Of a stretch of DNA of 64,000 nucleotides, positions 47,861 to 57,999 are shown piece by piece (the stretch's first letter is position 1; each line of letters opens with the position of its first letter). The notes beneath the pieces are model-generated. The model was not told the origin of the DNA and ran no database searches. It saw nothing but the letters and a program-made list of their open reading frames with translations. Position numbers and translations under genes: made by a program. The stretch is from positions 1 through 64,000 of the forward strand of contig CALNHX010005261.1 of the NCBI GenBank assembly GCA_940337035.1, given 5' to 3'. The stretch is from Agriotes lineatus (lineage: Eukaryota; Arthropoda; Insecta; Coleoptera; Elateridae).

Positions 47861-48193
47861 ATAAAAAGCTTATGAAAAATGAAGAAAGGATGGAAACAAC
47901 CGATAGAAATAGCCGGGGAAAGGAAATCATGTAAAACATGTGTGGCAACAAAACCACAACCACCGACAGCGTGATGTACAAGATGGAGCAGTTAAGCATG
48001 TAAGCCAGTATTTTTTCGTATTTATTTAGTTTAGTTTCTGGGAGATGACTTTGATCTAACAAGGATCATCTGCTCATCAGCCGTGGACGGTTGTATGTTA
48101 TGATAGCATCGTCCAATTGAATGAAAAGGTTTCCCCATAGCAAACATATGGCTATTTTAAAGAAATGTGTACACTTAGTTTACTATAACTTAC

Positions 48194-48288
48194 TTCAAAC
48201 AGAATTGCTCTTTCGGCAGCTTCAATGTCTGCACTAGAATTGGATGCTGGTTCATACCAGGGACAATTTAGGGAAATTCCTATTTTTC
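48194..48288 (-). CDS. GH1 exon 4
   Basis: Acceptor TTTGTAG/GA, donor TTTGAA/GTAAGT. The exon restores QGK|IGISLN and encodes WYEPASNSSADIEAAERAIL, the usual sequence after the NEP block. Its donor implies a further exon that I cannot find. Confidence 0.8.
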
Positions 48289-49324
48289 CTACAAAGAGTC
48301 ACTCATTTAATATAATGTTATTCGTCTAAAAATTTATACTATTACAATTCTGGTACTAATCTACTTACCTTGCTCATTTGACCTGAATGTGCTATTATAC
48401 AAACGGTAAGAATGGACATGAGCTTCTATAGCGTAATTGCTGCACATGTAATCTGCAATTCCAGCTGCTTCTTTGTCGGGCCCTTCTACACCAATTTCCT
48501 TGCCATAATAGCAAACCATATTCGGTTCATTGACTGTTATCCAGAGCTTCACCCTATCTCCATTACTATAATCCTCAAACCATTTTACAATGAAAGGATA
48601 CGTGAAGAAATGATGAATGGGCAGAAGATGGTTGAAGTGGAAAAGTGTTACAATTGGGGTGATATTATTGGCCACAAGAAAATCGATTATTCCGTTGTAA
48701 TGCTCACCTGCAACTTGATTGATCTTATTTGTAAATCTGGATGAAGGAAGCCTAGACCACGACAATGAAAATCTGTAAGAGGTGACTCCTAGGTTTTTGA
48801 TGAGCTGCAAGTCCTCCTTGTATTTGTGATACGAGTTGCTATAGCACCATTGTTTCCATCCATAACCAGTTCGGGAAAGTTATGAGAAATAAAATCCCAC
48901 AAATTAGCGCCTTTACCTGAAAAGTATGCAGAAGATAGTAAGTATATATTATTTGATTCGACCTACCATCTTCGTCCCAAGCGCCTTCCGTTTGGTATGC
49001 TGAACTTCCAGTGCCAAATAAGAAGTCTTTAGGGAAAGCTGAGGTAGATATGTTTTTACTAGAACAATATTATTTCTTTTCTAAGTTACTTCGTTGTGAT
49101 TTAAAAAACATTAGATTGCTAGGTGGTTGCGGTTAGTCAAGGTTTTAGAAAATCAAGAAAAACATTTAAAAAGACATTTAATTTGTGTTATTTAATAAAG
49201 ATGCATTTCCATTTATTTTTTGTAACTTATATATACTATTGAACTACAAGAAAAGTAAGTATTATTTATCTTACCATGCAACGAAAACTGCAATGATAGA
49301 CGCGACTATAATTTCTTTCAACAT
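48194..49324 (-). CDS. GH1 beta-glucosidase/myrosinase-like gene, 5' exons, frameshifted
   Basis: Four exons on the minus strand encode the N-terminal ~40% of a glycoside hydrolase family 1 protein, a retaining beta-glycosidase that would be secreted. Exon 1 gives a signal peptide (MLKEIIVASIIAVFVA). Exon 2 has FPKDFLFGTGSSAYQTEGAW, the substrate-pocket Gln block. Exon 3 has YRFSLSWSR, a long helix region and the acid/base motif TVNEPN. Exon 4 has KIGISLNCPWYEPASN and ADIEAAERA. Introns of 216, 50 and 80 nt are GT-AG with matching phases. Within exon 3 the frame breaks at about 48838 (GAIA then NSYHKYKED), a net loss of one base modulo three, so this copy is probably a pseudogene unless there is a sequence error. 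The nucleophile motif (ITENG-type) and the rest of the barrel were not found below 48194. Confidence 0.85.
48369..48916 (-). pseudogene. GH1 exon 3 with internal frameshift
   Basis: Acceptor TTTTCAG/GT, donor CAAG/GTAAGT. It starts KGANLWDFISHNFPELVMDG, breaks at about 48838, then continues SYHKYKEDLQLIKNLGV and YRFSLSWSR through TVNEPN. The length of 548 nt is one short of what the flanking phases require, in agreement with a 1-nt or 4-nt deletion. Confidence 0.85.
48967..49058 (-). CDS. GH1 exon 2
   Basis: Acceptor TTCTAG/T, 92 nt, donor ATG/GTAGGT. Encodes the conserved FPKDFLFGT..SAYQ.EG start of mature GH1 proteins. The upstream TTCTAG was preferred over a closer CAG because only it keeps phase with exon 1. 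Confidence 0.85.
49275..49324 (-). CDS. GH1 exon 1 (signal peptide)
   Basis: ATG at 49324-49322, 16 codons plus two bases, donor TG/GTAAGA. A basic residue followed by a hydrophobic core fits a cleavable signal. Spliced to exon 2, it yields a Cys codon and then KNISTSAFPKD. Confidence 0.75.
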
Positions 49325-49329
49325 AATAC

Positions 49330-49696
49330 TAGATGTTCCCAGATCTGTGTTTCAGATTGCAGCATATCTAAAAATAGTTTATGTAGTACTTACAGAGAAA
49401 GGAATAGACGTTTAAAAATAACGATGCAACTAAGAGTAGTTAAAGACTTAGGTATCGATAATACTTTAATTAAGCGTATTGGCATTGCTGAAATAGTTAT
49501 GGTTAGATAGCAAGCGTAAAAGATAGTAAAGCGACTAATTCCATTAATCACCACTACATGAAAATATCCTTTTCTTTGTTTTGATCCTATTTTTCTTTGA
49601 CATGTCGTTATAATAATATCCAATGGATTAAGCCAAAATCACTAAAATGAAGTTGGCTAAATGGAAAAGATTGTATAATTTGTGTAATCCGTTTAG
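49330..49696. other. Putative GH1 upstream region
   Basis: This is where the GH1 promoter would lie. I see no TATA or initiator consensus that I would call. The minus frame at 49390-49623 has no motif. Confidence 0.3.
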
Positions 49697-49700
49697 TTAT

Positions 49701-50378
49701 TGTAGCCTGACAGGCTAGTTTAATTTAATTTAAATTCCACAATCACCAGACTGAAACTGGTTTTCCAAGGTTAGCTCAAAATGCCAAGATCCAGGTGATA
49801 AACTCAGTTAGTTACGTAGGATAGAAACACAGAATAACTTCTTATCATTGTATAATAATTTCTAACTAAATACATTAAATTAAATTGTATTAAACACATG
49901 AAATAATAAATGACGTTGAAGAGTCCTAAGACAATCCGAACGTCCAGGTGCTTGCAGGACGACGTTGAAGATTCTGAAGACAATCCGAACGTCTAGGTGC
50001 TTGGGGGACGACGTTGAAGAGTCTGAAGACAATCCGAACGTCCAGGAGCTTGAGGGAACGACGTTGAAGAGTCTGAAGACAATCCGAACGTCCAGGAGCT
50101 CAGGTAACTGGTCGGGGTCCTCTCGAAGAGTCTGGAAACACTCCTGAGAGAGCGTAAGCAAGGAGAGAGGACTGGGAAAATTCTAGAAAATTCTGTCTTG
50201 TTGGGGCTTCGATTTCTCCTATTATACCTGGTGCGGGCGTAATCAGAGGTTCGTATCAGGTCGCTGGAGCGGGGATTCGTAGTCTAGGTGCGCAGTGGTG
50301 TTACTGCGATTGTTCGGGGGAACGCGCAAATCAATTTTTCATTTATAGAATCGCGTTCGCGCTGGGCGAAACGTTACA
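49701..50378 (+). mobile_element. LTR-like element, copy 2
   Basis: Starts TGTAGCCTGACAGGCTAGTT and ends GGGCGAAACGTTACA, flanked by TTAT on both sides. It matches the outer parts of the insertion at 20527-22081 but lacks the ~740-bp middle part. It carries about four copies of the minisatellite GACGTTGAAGAGTCTGAAGA at 49911-50105. Confidence 0.7.
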
Positions 50379-50529
50379 TTATTATTACATTTTTAAAGTA
50401 TTACAATAACTTTCTTATGGCTTATTTTAAGCTTACTTTTTTTGTAGTAAAGTGTGATATATAAAATCAATGTAGCAATAGTCATTTGTACAATAAGCTA
50501 GGAAAAGTGATTTCGTTTTCTTACGAGGC

Positions 50530-50868
50530 GTGAGTTTTTCGAAAATGATGCCTTTTCTACGTGTTGAACACATTAATTGTCTGATACGGTATAGAAAATT
50601 GTTGTTTTTTGATGATTTATTGGAACTTTTTAAAATCGCAAAGCTTTTGGTTGTTATGGGAATTAATGTAAACACGAATTTTTATCACAAAAAATTGCTA
50701 GTTCGTATGGTTGCGCTACTGTTTTTTTATTTGCTGCAATTATTCGCACTTGTAAGTTTTCGATACGGAATTATAAAAAGGTTAAAAATAATGGAGATGT
50801 TGGCATTAGAAACTTTTCTCTTAGTTTTTGCTCATCCTGGAGTAGAATTTATTGAATTGCCTCCATAG
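50530..50868 (+). other. Unassigned 112-codon ORF
   Basis: The frame is rich in Leu, Phe and Val, with a hydrophobic stretch in its second half. No motif or neighbour supports a function. It ends one base before the inverted-repeat element and may be chance. Confidence 0.15.
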
Positions 50869-51343
50869 TCCAGTCAATAGAGACATAAATTAGGGCTTAC
50901 CTTGCAAAAGGTCAGGAAAAGTTCTAATTCGGCATACTTGTAGAGTCGCATGTCCTAATCGACATACTAAGTTTGCGACCTTGAAAGGGCGCCGCTCGCA
51001 ACGCCATCTTGCTAAAAAGGTACCAAAAATCAGTTTTTCGTATATATCTCCTCTCCTCTGCCATCTAGGCTAAAAATAGTTATTACAAGAATTGTAGGAA
51101 ACAAAATTGCCTACAACTTTTGCCTGAAACTTTTTTTTGTCAGATGAATAATTCATGAGTTACAGCTACGTAAGGTGGAGCAAATTTTTCGAAATTTGCG
51201 AAAACCCTCCACTTTTCGTCGAAATTTCGGTTAATCTATTAATTGTTATCTAATTTAAGTTTTTACTCAGTTCCCCACCACCATGGGGTAGAGTAAGCGG
51301 CGCGTTTTTTATGTGGTATCCCCAGTAGGCCTAATCCACGACT

Positions 51344-52199
51344 TTACTTATGTCTTCGAGTTCTTTTAGATGCCGTATATGGTCCAGATTGTCTGACCTC
51401 GACATCTTCTTGAGAATCGCTCTCATCCTTTTCTGATTCTTTTTCAGCGGTTTCATCGTCATCGTCATCGTCAAACGTCAGTAGTCTGTCAACTAATGTC
51501 TCGTCATTTGTCTCGCTATCTTCAGCGTCTATCGAAATCTGTGGAGCATTCTCGCAAGAGTCGCCATTACAAAATGTGCACTTAACAGAGCATTTCAAGC
51601 CTGTTTTTCTGCAACCACACGCTCGACCACATCCCTTTTTACATTTGCATGAAATAAATTTCAGTAGTGCCTCAGGAGCAGAATCTTTTGTCGTTGTTAC
51701 CGGAGTGAATCCGAATTTGCTTTTTTGTCATCCCCATTCCTCTAGATTGTTTGTTATATCGTACCAACTCTAAACTTGGTGGTAGGTCCGAAGAGAATGT
51801 TGACGTGCAGCTTCTCTTGTAGGTGGTAAAGCAGCAAGATTGAACTTATTTTTTGTAACGGATCTTTCAAAATTTTGAAAACGAAGAGAATCCAAAGTGA
51901 CGTTTTCTTTTGGAACTCTGTAAAGCGCGATTAGGAAATTTTTCCCTGCGTTAGTTACGACTTCCGGATCGGCATTTGGCTCTTTGAAGACTTTTACAGT
52001 TTGGCTCAGGTATTCGTACTTTTGAAGTATATGTAGGAACTTCATTTTCCCTTGGTTGAACAGAGAACACGTAGTGTCACAGCCGATGAATGCATGTAAA
52101 AACAGTATGTTGTCTGCCACTGCTTCTCCATGCTGTAGACTGTGGGGAGAGTATATTTTTCCTACTGTCTTTCATTTTCCTGGCTTTCGGAAGTAAATA
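51344..52199 (-). pseudogene. C-terminal half of a Cys-rich protein of unknown role
   Basis: In one continuous minus frame: GKIYSPHSLQ, then DNILFLHAFIGCDTTCSLF, KNFLIALYRVP, AALPPTREAARQHSLRTY, EEWG, a Cys cluster (CKCKKGCGRACGCRKTGLKC, then CSVKCTFCNGDSC), an acidic stretch (DDDDDDETAEKESEKDE) and a basic end (SKRTRRHK). The HAF.GCDTT block followed by a GCRK.GL.CS..C cluster recurs in large uncharacterised insect and cnidarian proteins, often repeated in genomes (from memory). Two in-frame stops (TAG near 51770, TGA near 51730), both explicable by single transitions, show decay. The N-terminal half is absent. Confidence 0.7.
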
Positions 52200-52407
52200 T
52201 TACGAGAATGTTCCACAGATTTTGATAAACGCTGAAGATAACGAGACAAATGACGAGACATTAGTTGACAGACTACTGACGTTTGACGATGACGATGAAA
52301 CCGCTGAAAAAGAATCAGAAAAGGATGAGGGCGATTCTCAAGAAGATGTCGAGATCAGACAATCTGGACCATCTAAGGCATCTAAAAGAACTCGAAGACG
52401 TAAGTAA
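52200..52407 (+). pseudogene. Inverted duplicate of the Cys-rich protein C-terminus
   Basis: The plus frame reads NVPQILINAEDNETNDETLV, then DDDDETAEKESEKDEGDSQE and KASKRTRRRK-stop. It is the same acidic-basic tail as at 51344-51550 with about ten amino-acid differences, in the right arm of the inverted repeat. Confidence 0.75.
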
Positions 52408-53033
52408 AGTCGTGGATTAGGCCTACTGGGGATTACACATAAAAAAACGCGCCGCTTACTCTACCCCATGGTGGTGTGGAAATGAGTAAAAACTTGAATT
52501 AGATAACAATTAATAGATATTAACCGAAATTTCGACGAAAAGTGGAGCGTTTTGGCAAATTTCGAAAATTTGCTCCGCCTTCGTAGGTAACTCATGAATT
52601 ATTCATCTGACAAAAAAAAGTTTCAGACAAAAGTTGTAGGAAATTTTGTTTACTACAATTCTTGTAATAACTATTTTCAGCCTAGATGGCAGAGGAGACG
52701 AGATATATACGAAAAACTGATTTTTGGTACCTTTTTAACAAGATGGCGTTGCGAGCGGCGCCCTTTCAAGGTCGCAAACTTAGTATGTCGATTAGGACAT
52801 GCGACTCTACAAGTATGCCAAATTAGAACTTTGCCTGACCTTTTGCAAGGTAGAATGTCTCTATTGACTGGCCTACCATGAGGATCTTGTAAACTATAAC
52901 CTAAAAAGTTGAACGCCTACTATTTTTTTTTCAATTAAATAAACCTTAAGTAACAAACGACTTCCGGGATTTGTCCAATCCCAGAAATGTAACCATTTGC
53001 AAAACCTAATTTAGTAGACTATACATTGAAAAC

Positions 53034-53115
53034 GGCAGTCGGTAAGATTCAAATCTACGCTTCTATAGGGAATCTAACTTCTCCGCAGACCCCTTAACCA
53101 CTCGTCTAAGAACAC
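53034..53115 (-). pseudogene. tRNA-Ser(AGA)-like relic
   Basis: The minus strand reads ACGAGTGGTTAAGGGGTCTG, an anticodon loop GGAGAAG (AGA), the serine-type variable arm GATTCCCTATAGAAGC and a T arm GTAGATTTGAATCTTAC, ending CGACTGCC. The 5' acceptor strand no longer pairs. It could be a decayed gene or the head of a tRNA-derived SINE. Confidence 0.65.
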
Positions 53116-53119
53116 TACG

Positions 53120-53720
53120 TAACACACAGGCGTATAGTTGTATTATGAGGGAGAGGGTGACGACGTAAGGAAGTATGCTCAATCGTGGATGAAGTCAGCC
53201 CGATCGGTATTGATTCAGGGTGACGACTGGTTTTTATACATATGGTGCTTTCTCAGACTGCAATTTTCTCAAATGTTTCTTAATGTTTTACCAGGGCATG
53301 ACAATCCATTAAAAAAATTAAGTACTACTAAGATATAATATTTTTGGTATATTGTTATAAACAAGAATTTTCTCCTTCAATCGATATCAGTACACTTTCT
53401 ACATAATCAAATGGCAGTGAGCAAACAGCATAAACATATGTCGCTTTCTAATTCAATACCGAAATATCTTCAAAAAATGAGATTTCATTAAATGCTCTTT
53501 AAAGTTTGGCTTTACAATCAAAATATTGTTTCAAAAATAAAGAAATTATTATTTATACTGTATTTGGTATTAGTGTTTACTAATTTAATAATTTTCCACG
53601 GTAACGCGTGAACGCGAGTGGTTGCTAGATGTATCAGTATTGCACAATATTTTTCTATAGATGTTTCCATATTGAATTAGAGCAGCCATATGCTGTAAAG
53701 GGCCAAGCTGAATTTATTGA
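53120..53720. other. No gene recognised
   Basis: AT-rich sequence with no supported feature. Confidence 0.4.
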
Positions 53721-53839
53721 GAATCGATTAATCAAGGTAGCTTTGCTCTACAAACGCTACACTCTTATTTAGTGTTATTCTTTACATGCATTTTGACGTT
53801 TACTTCATGACTATACTACAGATAGTGCTTGTCATTTTG

Positions 53840-54600
53840 CCGATAAAAGTAAACGAATTGTAGGAAAAAAATGGAATTATGGCGACCGCATTTTCGAATC
53901 ATGTTTTAAAAAGGGATTGAGTGCTTATGAGGCTCGGAAAAGTTTGAATGCTACTTTCGGTGTGAACATGTTCCGTCATTGGTTACGATATACCGCTGCT
54001 ACAAAGAACTCCAACGAGGTGTGAATATAATACATCATCAAAAAGGGGCGGGCCGTTCTCCAATGTCTGTCACCGAACCGATGTTACATACGCAATGATG
54101 GAACAACACCTACAAATTGTATTCATAGCTGTTATAGCCATCGTATATGATCAACTCAATTAAATAATTGTAAGTCGCTGTGTTCCTCGCAGACTTCCAA
54201 AAAGCAGAAGGTATAAGAATTCGTCAACAAAATCTGAATTATTAAGTAATGGCGATTATCAAACTATTTCTGAAATTGTAACAGGTGGCGAAACGTACAT
54301 ACCTTTTTGTGAGATACCTACTCGACAAGTGATTTAGATGTGGGGTGACGAAGATGAAGAAACACCAAGCATGCCCAAGCAGCAAAGGTCTGTGAAAAAA
54401 GTAATGTACGCAGTATTATTTAGAAGTACTATAGTCAAGGTCAGCCAGCTAGAAAACCAGAATACAGTTACCGTTACAGTTCTGACGTGTTGTCAGAAGA
54501 GTTCACGCACATTCTCAAGAAGTTGTTACCGCACAAACACGACTTTACGACATAATTGGGAAATAAATCTAGAATACGCGGCCCCAATTCTGTTAGGATG
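53840..54600 (+). pseudogene. Mariner transposase, decayed
   Basis: The HTH part reads RIFESCFKKGLSAYEARKSL and FGVNMFRHWLRY at about 53896-54010. The catalytic part reads ISEIVTGGETYIPF then DEDEETPSMPKQQRSVKKVM and YAVLFRSTIVKVSQLENQNT at about 54265-54470. These match mariner transposases in order. The first catalytic Asp of the VTGDE motif is Gly here, and several stops and frameshifts are present. A separate lineage from the DUF4817-type copies. Confidence 0.75.
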
Positions 54601-54609
54601 GCGCTAACA

Positions 54610-55240
54610 AGAAGGTTTGCTCCGGCTAAAACTGCAGTGGAGATGAGTAGGTTTTTTACGACCTTTGAGTTAGGGCTGTACTCCGGTACGAGAGGTAAAA
54701 GATGTTCAATAATTGAAAGAACCACCACATTCAGACTGAATCGGGGTAAAAATAACAACAGGTAAGCCCACTTTGAATATGGAAGTTGTTAGCTTTTCAC
54801 TTACCTTTAGGTCAGCGTTCTATATTTTAACTTCAAAAATTGATCGCTATAAGAGTATACTTGAGGCCCGCTTATAGCTACAGTAAAGACGTCGCGAATT
54901 CTTTATTAATAAGATGTTCTAAGGTGAGCGCCAACAAGTTTAACTCAAGCACACTGATATAGGTAAAGAAACTTATAACTTCACTAAATATCTACAATAC
55001 AATTATTGAACCTTCCCAAAGCTAGAATGAAAGAAGTAATACCTTTAGCTCACTTTATTGATAACAATCGTTTTATGTATTAAGTTGGACAATCATTCAT
55101 TTAAGCACTAGTATTCGAACGGGGTATCCCACTTAACTTATACCAAATATTTCTAATGGGTACACACTGTTCTTATTTTACTTATATGCAAAATATCATC
55201 AGATTATCGTTAATTCACTTATCTTTTTTGTTGTTGTACT
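54610..55240. other. No gene recognised
   Basis: Nothing supportable. Confidence 0.4.
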
Positions 55241-55306
55241 TGTAGTATCGATGACCAGAGTAGTGTACCTACACGGGTTCTGGGCCACTTTTGACCTTAA
55301 AGTTTT

Positions 55307-55373
55307 TCAAGGTCACGGGCGAGGTTATTGGCCTAGCCTGGGGAAAGGACATTGGCCTCACCAAGGTCACGTG
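55307..55373 (+). promoter_or_regulatory. Nuclear-receptor half-site pair and E-box
   Basis: TCAAGGTCA (55307-55315) equals the FTZ-F1/ERR consensus. CCAAGGTCA (55361-55369) overlaps CACGTG (55368-55373). They sit in a short GC-richer patch with no identified gene nearby. Sequence match only. Confidence 0.25.
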
Positions 55374-55384
55374 GCACTTCCGGT

Positions 55385-55545
55385 TTCCACGATAAATTTT
55401 TGGGGCTAAAAGTCTAATTTTGAAATTTTACAAGATTCCCATGGTGAATTTTGGGGTTAAAAGTCTTATTTTTAAAAGATTCCCACGATGAATTTTGGGG
55501 CTAAAAGTCTAATTTTGAATTTTTTTTGCAAGATTCCTACGCTTA
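55385..55545 (+). repeat. ~55-bp minisatellite, three units
   Basis: The unit GATTCCCACGATGAATTTTG then GGGCTAAAAGTCTAATTTTG is repeated three times with small indels. Confidence 0.8.
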
Positions 55546-55559
55546 TCAGAATTTTCATG

Positions 55560-56960
55560 AGTCATCGTCTGGGAATGCAGACTTGTCAAGACTTGCAGAT
55601 GTGGATGTCTGGTCGGATGTTATTGTCTACCAATTGAACAATGAAGACATTGTTTGAAAAAACTGCACGACCGCTAAAATAACAATTGAATAAAGTCTTT
55701 GGAAATTTTTTGCTAAATCAGATAAACCGGATGTTATTGTCTAGGGATTCAAACCTGTCCAGACTTGTTGTGCAACCGTCAACTTAAAACAACACACATA
55801 TTAAAGGAGAGTAGTAATACCTGTAATAAACTTGCTACTTACAGAGTTAATAAAAATTGAATCATAAATTAGATAATAATAAAATTTTGTAAACAGCCAG
55901 TAATATTAATTTAAAATTAACTAAAAATTAAGTATTTATCAAATATTATTATTAAAACAGTTGTTAAACGTATGATACAGGCAGTTATTAATTACTTAAT
56001 AAATACAATTGTCCTATATCTAGTATTATAGTTATTCATGGTTTATGTCTTAATCTGATTTTAATAGTCCAATAGAGTCGAATAACTAAGGTTATTACAA
56101 TTACATGCTAAAGACTGTGCACAAAAGATAAGATTAAAATCAAAATTTTAAAATAAGAGAGAGAATCGCATCAAAGTGAACAAAATCGCATCAAATTTTG
56201 TTTACTAATGTATTAGTTACCATAAACATTTCAGATTTGATTCGTTTTTGTTCACTTTGACGTCGCGTTAGCTAACACCAGACTTAACGTTGCTTTCTGC
56301 AACCGGCCCTAAATGTTTTTGAAAAAATTTAAATGAATATTTTATAGAATTTGTAAAACCAAAGAAAATATTAGCAGCTAATACAACTTATTTTAAAAAC
56401 CCGAGATTTATAAATACAATAATACAGCAAGGCATAAAAGTTGGTTTTTGCAGTATAAGACATCCGCAAGCCAATCCTAAACTGGTGGTTTTAAATAGCA
56501 GAATTTTATAATACAAAACGGAGCGATGAACGAGTCGTCATATTTTTAGCCATCTAGCATCTTTCAGTTTTTATAAGTTATCCTATCATCTCCTTTATCA
56601 GTGTTGCAGGTGTTAATAGAGGCTATATTTGCGTGTTGCCAGATGTCAGACCTGCCGAGACTTGTGGATGTGACCGTCTGGGAATGTGCAAGGTTGATAA
56701 AAATAAACCAGATGTGATTGTCTGGGGTTTCTGCGTAGGTCTGCGCGGGGGTCTGCGAGGAGGTCTGCGCGGAAGTTTCTGTACAGGTCTGCGCGTTTTT
56801 GGCAAGGAATTCAAATTCTGTATATCATTTTGATTGTAAATTCAAATTGTGCTCAGGTTTTGGCGGGAAATTTAAATTCTGCGCAGGACAAAATAATCAA
56901 TTTAGATTTGGCAAAGGGGCTATATTTGCGCGTTGCCCGATGTCAGACTTGTTGAGACCT
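55560..56960. repeat. Old repeat sequence with recurring CAGA(C/T)TTG motifs
   Basis: GTCAAGACTTGCAGATGTGG (55587) resembles TGTCAGACCTGCCGAGACTT (56644), and GTTGAGACCTGCGGATGTTA (56952) is a third match, each followed by GTCTG. A short tandem GGTCTGCGCGGG array lies at 56738-56795. A sequence reading TTTCTGCAACCGGCCCTA at about 56296 resembles a common insect MITE end. No gene; the 63-66 codon frames at 56.6-56.8 kb follow the array. Confidence 0.4.
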
Positions 56961-57119
56961 GCGGATGTTATTGTCTGAACATTTTGCTAAATGCAGCTAA
57001 AAAGTAATTGGATGGAGTCATCGTTTCAGAAATTGCACGGTGCGGGGGATTGACTGTCTCATATGGTAAAGGTATGCAGCAAATGTATAAACAAGTTAGC
57101 ATTAAACCATTGGAATCTG

Positions 57120-57350
57120 TTTACTAGGATGATTCAAACGAATTAGTCGATCGATTAAAGTTACTGTATGCCTCTTAAGCATCTGGCCATACAAATCATA
57201 TAAATGAAATTGTTAGTATAATAAAAGAGTTAAAAGAGGCAGGAATAATTGAATAAAGCCAGTTCGACAATGTCGGAAACAGCACGAGGAGATCGTGACA
57301 CCCCAGACAGAGATGACAACACCTCTACCACAATAATTGACTGATGTATA
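57120..57350 (+). pseudogene. Possible LTR-retroelement fragment
   Basis: The frame reads DDSNELVDRLKLLYAS-stop, then NHINEIVSIIKELKEAGIIE-stop-SQFD. Another frame ends SETARGDRDTPDRDDNTSTT then IID-stop. Composition and the KELKEAGII block suggest a retroelement protein, but the family is uncertain. Confidence 0.35.
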
Positions 57351-57608
57351 ATATATTTGTAATAATTTTATACCTGCACATTAGGCAAATAAATACAATT
57401 ATATATACAATTATCGTTTTATTACACCGTTGTGCCCATAAACCCGTTACAGGAACATGTCAGGTTGACTAGTCGTCTATTTATTCATCTCAGACACTGA
57501 TAATGGAGGCCATTGATTCCCTGATGTTTTGTAGTAATAATTTTGAAAGAGCTAAATTAAGATCTGTTTCAGTATTAATTTTCAACTTTCCTGTTCTTAC
57601 TTCGTTAA

Positions 57609-57997
57609 TAGTATGTCTGTCTGCCTACCTGCCTGTCTGCCTAGCTGTCTACCTATCTAGCTGTCTACTTGTCTACCTGTCTACCTGTCTAGCTGTCTAC
57701 CTGTCTAGCTGTCTACCTGTTTATCTGTCTACTTGTCTACTTGTCTAGCTGTCTACCAGTCTACCAGTCTACCTGTCTACCTGTCTAGCTGTCTACCTGT
57801 TTATCTGTCTACTTCTTTACCTGTCTAGCTGTCTACCAGTCTACCAGTCTACCTGACTACCTGTCTACCTGTCTACCTATCTAGCTGTCTACCTGTCTAC
57901 TTGTCTAGCTGTCTACCTGTCTACCTGTCTACCAGGTCTACCTGTCTACCTGTCTACCTGTCTACCTGTCTAGCTGTCTACCTGTCTACCTGTCTAA
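57609..57997 (+). repeat. CTGTCTAC/CTGTCTAG array (~390 bp)
   Basis: An eight-base higher-order repeat of CTGT and CTAC/CTAG, with higher-order blocks repeated (for example GTCTACTTGTCTAGCTGTCT more than once). The coincident open frame is an artefact. Confidence 0.95.
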
Positions 57998-57999
57998 GC

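Larger units (their letters stand above)
50870..52871. mobile_element. Element with ~680-bp inverted repeats
   Basis: CCAGTCAATAGAGACAT at 50870 is inverted at 52855-52871. The arms 50870-51557 and 52200-52871 are highly similar throughout (for example AAGTAAAGTCGTGGATTAGG in the right arm). The central ~640 bp is single copy. The arms include the last ~60 codons of the coding region below and its 3' flank, so the same C-terminus is present twice in opposite directions. No unambiguous target duplication. Confidence 0.8.

Noticed and set aside
47859..48062. Minus ORF just downstream of GH1 exon 4 as the missing GH1 exon
   Set aside because: It lacks the ITENG and WFxHP-type GH1 blocks and consists of hydrophobic translation of retroelement-derived A-rich sequence.
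57503..57748. 81-codon ORF into the CTGTCTAC array
   Set aside because: Repeat translation (VYLS repeats); the frame exists because the repeat unit lacks stops.
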